A stretch of DNA of 64,000 nucleotides, from assembly GCF_022458895.1 (NCBI RefSeq), contig NZ_JAINFL010000009.1:62001-126000 (forward strand), read 5' to 3'. Positions 51,981-59,741 of this stretch are shown here, piece after piece (position 1 is the first letter of the stretch; every line of letters begins with the position of its first letter). The DNA comes from Roseihalotalea indica. Its GTDB lineage: Bacteria > Bacteroidota > Bacteroidia > Cytophagales > Cyclobacteriaceae. Under the pieces are notes generated by a model, which worked only from the letters and a program-made list of their open reading frames with translations, did not search any database and was not told the DNA's origin. Position numbers and translations under genes: made by a program.

Positions 51981-52598
51981 TTGAATACACAGCAAGTGTC
52001 GCTTCTTCCATCCTATGAACCCCAGCTTTGGGATCAGTTTCGCCGAGGAGATCAACAAGCATATTTAACGATCTATAATCGATACGCTGATGTCTTGTTC
52101 CGTTATGGTATTAAGTTTACCCCAGATCGTGAGCAGGTTTTGGATTGTATACACGACTTGTTTGTAGACCTCTGGGAGCGAAGAAATCACTTAAGCTCAA
52201 CCAGTTCGATTAAGTATTATCTGTTTCGTGCCCTACGCCGCAGAATTGCAAAATCCGATGGTGATGAGCTTCTGTCTAGCCTGACAGATGACGTGCTTTA
52301 CGAAGAACCACAGAATTTCCGGTGGGTTGTAGAAGAGTCAAAGGTAGAAAAGCAGCGGCAAATCCGTGAAGCCATACAGTCGTTACCCAAGCGGCAACGG
52401 GAAGTGATCTACCTTCGCTTTTTTAATAATTTTACTTTTGAAGAAGCCGCCAGCATTATGGGTATCGACGTGCGCTCGGCTTATAATCTTACCTACAAAG
52501 GACTAGCCTCGTTGCGCAAAAAACTATCGTATCGTGATCTGCTGGCTTTAGGTTCTTTCAGTCTGCTTTGCCTCGGTCTTTACAGTCTGGTGATGTAA
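51981..52598 (+). CDS. FecI-type ECF sigma factor with hydrophobic C-terminus
   Basis: This 205-residue sigma-70 family protein has region 2 (about 20-90: YNRYADVLFRYGIKFTPD, CIHDLFVDLWERR). Region 4 lies at about 125-180 (IQSLPKRQREVIYLRFFNNFTFEEAASIMGIDVRSAYNLTYKGL). The last 20 residues (LLALGSFSLLCLGLYSLV) are a hydrophobic segment, long enough for a membrane helix and absent from most ECF sigma factors. Translation probably begins at TTG 51981, since no ATG is in frame. It forms the FecI-FecR-SusC-SusD regulatory chain with the next three genes. Confidence 0.88.
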   Translation: MNTQQVSLLPSYEPQLWDQFRRGDQQAYLTIYNRYADVLFRYGIKFTPDREQVLDCIHDLFVDLWERRNHLSSTSSIKYYLFRALRRRIAKSDGDELLSSLTDDVLYEEPQNFRWVVEESKVEKQRQIREAIQSLPKRQREVIYLRFFNNFTFEEAASIMGIDVRSAYNLTYKGLASLRKKLSYRDLLALGSFSLLCLGLYSLVM

Positions 52599-52607
52599 AT
52601 TCTGTAA

Positions 52608-52625
52608 AATTATATCAATATAATT
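52608..52625. promoter_or_regulatory. AT-only inverted repeat between sigma and FecR genes
   Basis: AATTATAT-CA-ATATAATT is perfect over 18 bp, 10 bp after the sigma factor stop. It could be part of a weak terminator or a regulator site. AT-only symmetry is partly expected by chance in such a region. Confidence 0.3.
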
Positions 52626-52745
52626 GTATATTTTGTAATAATAACGCCTCTTATTTGTCGGCAGTGAAAATTTAAAATTTTTTTCTTTTAAAAAGGTGTA
52701 GTTCACCCCATTTTCTGCTTTCCCTAATCAAACAACAGAAAACTG

Positions 52746-53786
52746 GTGCGACAACCTAAACTCACCTTGGGAAACCTACTGAACAATGAAGATTTCATTG
52801 CATGGGTTTCCCATTCTTCACCTGAACAAGACCAATATTGGCAACAGTATATAATAAAACATCCTGAGCATGCTGCAATAATCGCTCAGGCTCGGGATGT
52901 GTTACTGGCTTTACAATCGGATGAAGATCAGCTCACCGTATTTGAAAAGCAGGCTTTACAACACAAACTGACTCAGCATTTAAGGAAGGAGCCGGTTGAG
53001 AGGCACGGCATGAAGCGCGATCCGATAGAAAGATCTATAACTAATGCTCATCTTCCCAGGCCCAAAGCACATTACTCATACTGGATAGCCGCTTCCGTAG
53101 CGCTATTTCTGCTGCTATTAGGCGGCATTGTGTGGGTTAATGAAAGTCAGGAAAAGATAATGAGCACTGGCTATGGTGAAACTGCGACGCTGGAGTTGCC
53201 GGATGGCTCGTTAGTCGTACTTAATGCCAACTCCCAGATACGATATTCTCAAGCATGGGAAGACCGAGAGGTGTGGCTGGAAGGAGAAGCCTACTTTCAC
53301 GTGCAAAAGCAAATCGATCCGGTTACGGCCGACTCAGCCAAATTTACCGTCCATACCGATAATCTGACGGTAATGGTGCTGGGCACTAAATTTAATGTGA
53401 ACAGCCGACAGGCCCAGGTAGTGCTGGACGATGGGAAAGTGCATGTGCGCCAGAATGATGCTGATCCGGCGGAAGTGGACCTTCGCCCTGGCGAGATGGT
53501 AGAGCTAGATCGGCAGACAGCGCAACTGGTGAAGCGGGAGGTTAACCCCTATCACTACATTGCCTGGAAAGATAATATGCTGATTCTGGACGAAACGCCG
53601 TTGGGCGAGATTGCTCGGTTGCTGGAAGAGCGATACGGCTATTCTGTCATCTTTGAGACCGATGCTTTGAAGCAAGTTTCGTTTGTGGGCACCTATCCCG
53701 CAGACGATATCGAAGTGCTGCTTCGCACCCTGGAAATATCCTTAAACATGGTAGTAGAAGGTAAAGAAATAATCATTAAAGAGTAA
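52746..53786 (+). CDS. FecR family anti-sigma factor
   Basis: This 346-residue protein has a cytoplasmic sigma-binding N-terminus (about 1-110) and a membrane helix (SYWIAASVALFLLLLGGIVW, about 112-131). The periplasmic FecR domain follows (about 135-240: TGYGETATLELPDGSLVVLNANS, GEAYFHV, LGTKFNV), and then a DUF4974-type C-terminal domain (about 275-346: LDETPLGEIARLLEERYGY). GTG 52746 is the likely start. It would relay a signal from the STN domain of the SusC protein to the ECF sigma factor. Confidence 0.92.
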   Translation: MRQPKLTLGNLLNNEDFIAWVSHSSPEQDQYWQQYIIKHPEHAAIIAQARDVLLALQSDEDQLTVFEKQALQHKLTQHLRKEPVERHGMKRDPIERSITNAHLPRPKAHYSYWIAASVALFLLLLGGIVWVNESQEKIMSTGYGETATLELPDGSLVVLNANSQIRYSQAWEDREVWLEGEAYFHVQKQIDPVTADSAKFTVHTDNLTVMVLGTKFNVNSRQAQVVLDDGKVHVRQNDADPAEVDLRPGEMVELDRQTAQLVKREVNPYHYIAWKDNMLILDETPLGEIARLLEERYGYSVIFETDALKQVSFVGTYPADDIEVLLRTLEISLNMVVEGKEIIIKE

Positions 53787-53850
53787 CGCAGGTGGGCTTT
53801 ACGGCTCTTCACTGCCTTAATTCACATAGTCAAAACAACCCCCCAAGTAT

Positions 53851-56800
53851 ATGAAAAATTCCCTACAGATGAGCAGAATTTTTGGTATCCTGGTAAGCTG
53901 CTGTTATCTATTTTCTCCTGTATATGCGCAGAAAGTAGTACAGCCGGTAGCACAGGTGGCATCGGTAAATCATCAATTATCGTTTGCCACAATACCAGGT
54001 CAGGATGATCAGTGGAAGTCGCTGCAATCCGTATTGCAGGATGTTCAGTCCAGGTACGATGTGTATCTGAATTATAAGCTGAACGTAGTGAAGGAGCAAC
54101 GCGTCAACATACAGACCGTTGATTTTGAAAACCGAAAGGTGGAGGAACTGTTGCAGGAATTGCTGTCACCTCGCCAGCTTCATTTCGAGAAGCTGAAAGA
54201 CCGTTACTATGTTATTTATGATAGGGACGAGCCAGAAGCAGAGCGACGTCTGCAACCATTGAGAAAGCAAGAAGCACCATCGCTCCCAAATAACCCTCTG
54301 GTGAAGGTTGAGCATACCCGTGTGCCTCAGACTATTACGCTGGAGCAAACCATTCGGGGCACGGTAACCGATCTGGAAAACGGAGAAGCACTGCCCGGTG
54401 TTAATATTCTGGCCAAAGGGACCAGTACTGGTACGGTGAGTGATGTTGACGGAAACTATCGTATTACAATAGGCGATGAGGTAACCACGCTGATCTTTTC
54501 TTCCATCGGCTATACTACTGAAGAAGTTGAAATCAACGGACGTAGTGTCATTGACTTGCAACTGGCGCCAGACATACAGTCATTGCAGGAAGTTGTGGTT
54601 GTTGGATACGGAACTGTAAAGAAAAGTGACCTTACCGGCTCAGTGTCTTCGGTTAAATCAGAAGAACTTACTGCATATCCTAGTGTGGGTGCCGTTCAGT
54701 CGTTGCAAGGGCGAGCTGCCGGGGTGCAGATTCAAGCCAATAATGGTGAGCCAGGGGCTTCGTATAAGGTGCGTATCCGGGGTGGTACTTCCATCAACTC
54801 TTCCAGTGATCCGCTTTATGTAGTAGATGGTTTTCCCGGAGCAACCTTGCCTCCGCCTGAAGATATTGCTTCGGTAGAAGTACTCAAAGATGCATCAGCC
54901 ACGGCGATCTACGGTTCTCGTGGAGCGAATGGCGTTATTATGGTAACCACCAAACGCGGTGAAGCCGGAAAGCCCAAAATTGATTTAAATACCTCGTGGT
55001 CCATTCAAAATGAAGTAAACCGCCTTGATCTGCTCAACGGGCAGCAATTCGCGGAGTACATTAATGAGGTAGACGCTTCGGTAGATCCGCCCCGAGCCCC
55101 TACGTTTGCTGACCCGGCTTCATTTGGAGAGGGTACCGACTGGCAGGATGAAATATTCCGTCAGGGGGCTATTCAGAACTACCAGTTATCAATAGCTGGC
55201 GGAAGCGATAATGTGCGTTATTATGTGTCTGGAGTATTATATGATCAGAAAGGCATTATCATAGGTTCAGATTATGATCGCTATTCTATCACCAGTAATC
55301 TAGATATTAATGCCACTGATAAGCTTAAGATCGGTGCTAACCTGTTTGCTCGCCGATCCTCTCGGGATGGTATTCTATCCCAGGAAGGAAGCGGGGGAAC
55401 GAATAATTCTGGGGTAGTTTCATCAGCTTTCAAGTTTGCTCCGACGCTAGGCATTTACAATGATGAAGGGAACTACACGCTGAATCCTATTGGCGACCCT
55501 AGTGATAACCCCGTGGCCGTAGCTCGCGAGCGGCAAAATGAAGAAACTAACGATCGTTTACAGGCAAACTTTTATGGCGAATATCAGATCATTGAAGATT
55601 TAACTTTTAAAGTAACCCTAGGCGGAAGTCTAGAAAACCGACGGGAAGGCACCTATGTTCCTACTACCTTAAATGCAGGACGTAGTGTGGGCGGTGATGG
55701 AAGCATCAATTCTAATAAGAATACCGATCTGATTAATGAAAATTATTTCACTTACAGTAAAACCTTTGGTGGAGTACATGATCTTACGCTACTAGCCGGA
55801 TATTCTTATCAATCTTTCCGGGATGAGTACTGGAGCGCTCGCGGACAGTCCTTTATTAGTAACACCGGTTTGTGGTGGGATCTGGATGGTTCTTCGGTGT
55901 GGCAACGCCCCGAATCTAGCCTAACGGAATCAGAACTCTCTTCCTGGTATGGACGGGTTAATTATGGTTTTGATGGAAAATACCTCCTCACCTTTAATGC
56001 TCGTTACGATGGGTCAAGCCGTTTTGCAAAAAATAATAAATGGGCATTTTTCCCTTCCGGGGCATTCGCCTGGAACGTTAGTGAAGAAGGCTTTATGCAG
56101 AATGTAGACCCGATCAGTCAACTGAAACTACGAGCTAGTTACGGAATCACGGGTAATCAGGCCATTGGTGCATATCAGTCACTAGCCAGGCTGGGAACCG
56201 TATTTTCAGTGGTAAATGGAGTGCCAGCCAACGCAGTGCGCCCTACCGCAGTAGCTAATGATGACCTCACCTGGGAAAGTACTTCTCAACTTGATGTAGG
56301 AGTAGATGTAGGCTTGTTGCAGGATCGGATTACCCTGACGGCTGACTATTATCACATGATTACCTCCGACTTGTTATTTGAGTTGCCTTTACCTGAGTAT
56401 TCCGGATATAGCAGCCAGTTGAAGAATGTAGGTGAAGTGGAGAATAAAGGGTTTGAATTTACGCTGAACTCACGCAATCTGGTAGGTGATTTTAAATGGG
56501 ATATGGCAGTGAACATATCTATGAATCGCAACAAGATTTTAGAATTACCTGCTGGTAACGATATTTACTATGCATCCAATCCCGGACACATTCTGACTGA
56601 CCAGACTCAGGTTTTACGAGAAGGAGAATCGGTAGGTATGTTCTACGGTTGGGTATATGAAGGGGTAGCACAATCGGAAAGTGAAGTACTCGATGGCGCT
56701 GAAGGTGTTGATGGAGAGGATAAGTCAGGAGGTATAGGAGGAGAGAAATTTGCCGACCTTGATGGTGACGGAGCGCTAACCAACGATGATCGAACCATTA

Positions 56801-57318
56801 TTGGCAATCCGCACCCTGATTTCATCTATGGGTGGAATAATACTTTCCGCTTCAAAAACTTTGACCTGAACGTATTCTTCCAGGGCTCTCAGGGCAATGA
56901 TATGATGAACTATACTCGTTTTGAACTCGATTGGCTAACCGGGAAGAACAATGCCACTACTGATGTCCTGAACCGATGGACACCGGAAAACACCAATACT
57001 GATATACCCAAAGCTTTCGCAGGTCGTCCGGCTCGCCCTTCTACCCGCTGGGTTGAAGATGGATCGTTTGTTCGAATGAAAAACTTAGCCCTGGGGTACA
57101 CCATGCCTGCCGGTTTGCTGCAAAGTATCGGAGTGCGATCGCTTAGAGTGTATGTGAGTGCGCAGAACCTACTGACTATCACTAATTATAAAGGATTTGA
57201 TCCAGAAGTAAACTACCAAAGTTCTGATACCGATGATTCAAACCGTAACTTGGGATTGGACTACGGAAGCTATCCAAATGCAAAATCCTACACCCTTGGG
57301 TTAAATATCGGATTTTAA
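53851..57318 (+). CDS. SusC/RagA TonB-dependent receptor with STN domain
   Basis: This 1155-residue outer-membrane receptor has a signal peptide (1-26, ending VYAQ). An STN domain (about 48-125: LQSVLQDVQSRYDVYLNYKLN, YYVIYD) contacts FecR. A carboxypeptidase-D-like regulatory domain follows (about 165-240: GTVTDLENGEALPGVNILAKGTSTGTVSDVDG), then VVVGYGTVKKSDLTG (TonB-box-like junction). The plug domain (GVQIQANNGEPGASYKVRIRGGTS, EVLKDASATAIYGSRGANGVI) precedes a 22-strand barrel ending YTLGLNIGF. It imports a ligand bound by the SusD partner. The STN domain agrees with trans-envelope signalling to the sigma factor. Confidence 0.95.
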   Translation: MKNSLQMSRIFGILVSCCYLFSPVYAQKVVQPVAQVASVNHQLSFATIPGQDDQWKSLQSVLQDVQSRYDVYLNYKLNVVKEQRVNIQTVDFENRKVEELLQELLSPRQLHFEKLKDRYYVIYDRDEPEAERRLQPLRKQEAPSLPNNPLVKVEHTRVPQTITLEQTIRGTVTDLENGEALPGVNILAKGTSTGTVSDVDGNYRITIGDEVTTLIFSSIGYTTEEVEINGRSVIDLQLAPDIQSLQEVVVVGYGTVKKSDLTGSVSSVKSEELTAYPSVGAVQSLQGRAAGVQIQANNGEPGASYKVRIRGGTSINSSSDPLYVVDGFPGATLPPPEDIASVEVLKDASATAIYGSRGANGVIMVTTKRGEAGKPKIDLNTSWSIQNEVNRLDLLNGQQFAEYINEVDASVDPPRAPTFADPASFGEGTDWQDEIFRQGAIQNYQLSIAGGSDNVRYYVSGVLYDQKGIIIGSDYDRYSITSNLDINATDKLKIGANLFARRSSRDGILSQEGSGGTNNSGVVSSAFKFAPTLGIYNDEGNYTLNPIGDPSDNPVAVARERQNEETNDRLQANFYGEYQIIEDLTFKVTLGGSLENRREGTYVPTTLNAGRSVGGDGSINSNKNTDLINENYFTYSKTFGGVHDLTLLAGYSYQSFRDEYWSARGQSFISNTGLWWDLDGSSVWQRPESSLTESELSSWYGRVNYGFDGKYLLTFNARYDGSSRFAKNNKWAFFPSGAFAWNVSEEGFMQNVDPISQLKLRASYGITGNQAIGAYQSLARLGTVFSVVNGVPANAVRPTAVANDDLTWESTSQLDVGVDVGLLQDRITLTADYYHMITSDLLFELPLPEYSGYSSQLKNVGEVENKGFEFTLNSRNLVGDFKWDMAVNISMNRNKILELPAGNDIYYASNPGHILTDQTQVLREGESVGMFYGWVYEGVAQSESEVLDGAEGVDGEDKSGGIGGEKFADLDGDGALTNDDRTIIGNPHPDFIYGWNNTFRFKNFDLNVFFQGSQGNDMMNYTRFELDWLTGKNNATTDVLNRWTPENTNTDIPKAFAGRPARPSTRWVEDGSFVRMKNLALGYTMPAGLLQSIGVRSLRVYVSAQNLLTITNYKGFDPEVNYQSSDTDDSNRNLGLDYGSYPNAKSYTLGLNIGF

Positions 57319-57345
57319 AACCTGAATTGATTGAATCATAAATTT

Positions 57346-58875
57346 ATGAACATCATGAAAATATACTTGAATAGATACTTAAGCGCATTGCTGGTATTGC
57401 TTATTGTGAGTTGTACCGATCTGGAGGAAGAACCTGTCGGAGTGCTTTCACCCAATGGCTTTTTCCAGACACCTTCCGATGTGGAAGCTGCCATCTTCGG
57501 GGCGTATGGACGCATGGCTTCGGAACCCTACTATGGGCGTAAACTGACTCTTACGCTTCAGTTGCTGAGCGATATGTGTGATATTGGTGACCGGGGTACG
57601 CCTGCCCGGCGACAGGAAGTCAATGATTTTACTGCGGAGTCAAATAATGGTATGGTGAGTGAGTTCTGGCCACGATCTTACGAAATCATCAGCGCGGCTA
57701 ATAATGCTATTGCTGGAGCAGATCTGCTGGATGCTAGTGTAATTAGTGAGGAAAGACGTAATGAATTGAAAGCAGAAGCCAGCTTTATCAGAGCGTTCAC
57801 TTATTATCATTTAGTCCAGCTCTTTAGTGCCATACCCTACATCGATTACGTAGTAAACGACCCCTCATCAGTTGTTGATCTTGAAAAAACTTCAGAAGAC
57901 GATGTGTATGCCAACATCATTGCCGACCTGGAATTTGCCCAGCAGTATTTGCCCATGCAACACCCTAACAATGTGCGTACTCGGCCTTCTAAAGGTACTG
58001 CTTACACCATGCTGGCTTCGGTTTATCTGACCCGGGGCGACTGGCAGCAGGCCTACGATCACGCCAAATGGGTGATTGACAATGCTGGCGAACTGAATTA
58101 TGCTTTAGTTCCTGATTTTCAAACCCTGTTTGTAGCTACCGAAGAAGATGGTTTGCCTGAGCATATTTTTGCATTAGACTTCCTGGGTTTACAAAATGGC
58201 GGTGGTGGCGAAAATGATGATATTATGGGAGCTATTACTGGAATACGCGGTGCCGACCAGAATGGGTGGAGTGTAAGCGTACCCTCCTTGGCGGTGTATA
58301 ACAATTGGGACTCCAGAGACTATCGTAAGAAAGTAAGTATCGAGGACAGCACCATGGTGGGTGGTATTCTTACTCCTTATACTGAGTATCAACAAGTGCA
58401 GCGTCCGCATATTGCCAAATTTGCTCGCTTCCCCGGTAATGCTAACACTGAAGGCCGTTACTCAGATCATAACTATGTATGCTTCCGGTATGCCGAAGTG
58501 CTGCTGATTGCGGCGGAAGCTTTGAATGAAATCAGTGGGCCAACGGCTGAGGCAGTTGGTTACATCAATCAGATTCGGGCCCGCGCTCGCAACTGGGCCG
58601 GGACAATGACGAGTTTTCCGGAAGATGTGGTGGCTGGCGTTTCGAAAGATGGCTTTCGAGACCTAGTGCTGGAAGAAAGAAAGCTGGAGCTTGCCTTTGA
58701 ATTTAAGCGCTGGTACGATATCAAGCGTCGACAATTAGGCACAGAGGCTTTTACCAGTCCTGCTTCGCTAGAACCTCACGCCAATTTTGATCCAGGTAAA
58801 CATTATTTACTTCCTCTTCCACAAGATGAATTGGACCGAAACCCAAACCTGGCACCACAGAACCCAGGTTATTAA
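57346..58875 (+). CDS. SusD/RagB family surface lipoprotein
   Basis: This 509-residue lipoprotein has a signal peptide and lipobox LLIVSC (Cys at about 21), followed by DLEEEPVG. SusD-type TPR helices follow (NDFTAESNNGMVSEFWPRSYEIISAANNAI, AEASFIRAFTYYHLVQLF). The C-terminal ligand-binding part ends with the hallmark RDLVLEERKLELAFEFKRWYDIKR and NPNLAPQNPGY. It forms the lid of the SusC channel. ATG 57346 is preferred over TTG 57331. No secreted enzyme gene follows, so the ligand could be a glycan, glycopeptide or small molecule. Confidence 0.93.
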   Translation: MNIMKIYLNRYLSALLVLLIVSCTDLEEEPVGVLSPNGFFQTPSDVEAAIFGAYGRMASEPYYGRKLTLTLQLLSDMCDIGDRGTPARRQEVNDFTAESNNGMVSEFWPRSYEIISAANNAIAGADLLDASVISEERRNELKAEASFIRAFTYYHLVQLFSAIPYIDYVVNDPSSVVDLEKTSEDDVYANIIADLEFAQQYLPMQHPNNVRTRPSKGTAYTMLASVYLTRGDWQQAYDHAKWVIDNAGELNYALVPDFQTLFVATEEDGLPEHIFALDFLGLQNGGGGENDDIMGAITGIRGADQNGWSVSVPSLAVYNNWDSRDYRKKVSIEDSTMVGGILTPYTEYQQVQRPHIAKFARFPGNANTEGRYSDHNYVCFRYAEVLLIAAEALNEISGPTAEAVGYINQIRARARNWAGTMTSFPEDVVAGVSKDGFRDLVLEERKLELAFEFKRWYDIKRRQLGTEAFTSPASLEPHANFDPGKHYLLPLPQDELDRNPNLAPQNPGY

Positions 58876-58892
58876 TCCAATCCAAATTGCAG

Positions 58893-58924
58893 AAAAGAGC
58901 CCGGCATTGTTCGGGCTTTCTTTA
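58893..58924 (+). terminator. Rho-independent terminator after susD
   Basis: AGCCCG (58898-58903) pairs with CGGGCT (58912-58917), loop GCATTGTT, preceded by an A-rich stretch and followed by TTCTTTA. It begins 17 bp past the SusD stop and marks the end of the SusCD unit. Confidence 0.75.
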
Positions 58925-59363
58925 TGCCTTAAAGCAGCACCTGGGTTTGATATTGACTGACTGGTTACGGCAGTAAAATCTTTTTCTCAGGTAACTACGT
59001 TTTTCACCTGATTTCAGAGAAATATAGAAGACTATAAATGGTATATTTCCTTAAAATATGAAGGCGTTTACCGTATTAAAAGTTGATTTTCTCAGGGCAA
59101 AATTCAATATGGATGCAGTAAAAAATGGGGATAGTTGCTTGAGGTATAGGTTATTGTGATTAGTATATAACGAAAATAAAAAATTTTCTCTATACCTGAT
59201 AATGTCGCATAATTATTTGATATTCAGATGGTTATTTTGATGCACATAGTTTCTTGAAAATATTTTTTAATAATACTGTAACTATTTAGCCAGATACCTT
59301 GTATAACACAGTACTATATGATACATTTACAGAACAAGATTAACCCAAGCAAAACAATGGATT
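58925..59363. other. AT-rich intergenic region before the PadR gene
   Basis: A 440-bp gap without a coding frame. It ends with a promoter-like pair: TTG at 59299-59301, a 20-nt spacer and TACATTTA at 59322-59329 (one mismatch to TAnnTTTG), 35 bp before the PadR ATG. Nothing else is distinct. Confidence 0.4.
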
Positions 59364-59741
59364 ATGAAAATCGAGAACACGCAGGTGCAGATGCGCAAAG
59401 GGATTCTGGAGTATTGCATTTTGCATATCATCTCCCGCGGTGAGGTTTACGCTTCGGACATGTTAGAGGAGTTAACTTCAGCTAAAATTATGGTGGTTGA
59501 AGGCACATTATACCCTTTACTTACTCGTCTGCGTAAAGCCGGACTGGTAGACTACCAGTGGGTAGAATCTACTTCCGGGCCGCCCCGTAAATACTATAAA
59601 CTGACCGAAACGGGTCAGGATTTCTTAACCCAATTAAAAACAACCTGGGAGGAATTGGTCGATTCTACGAATCACATCACCACCAACCATAATGGCAATT
59701 TTTCCAAGGTTATCGATCCTGAAAAATCATCCCAGTCATGA
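59364..59741 (+). CDS. PadR family transcriptional regulator
   Basis: This 125-residue winged-helix regulator begins QMRKGILEYCILHIISRGEVYASDML (about 9-34). It continues TLYPLLTRLRKAGLVDYQWVE (about 51-71) and YYKLTETGQDFL, the standard PadR-type HTH. Its stop overlaps the PspC gene by 4 bp. PadR-PspC pairs are common in Bacteroidota, with the regulator probably repressing its own operon. The signal is unknown. Confidence 0.9.
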   Translation: MKIENTQVQMRKGILEYCILHIISRGEVYASDMLEELTSAKIMVVEGTLYPLLTRLRKAGLVDYQWVESTSGPPRKYYKLTETGQDFLTQLKTTWEELVDSTNHITTNHNGNFSKVIDPEKSSQS

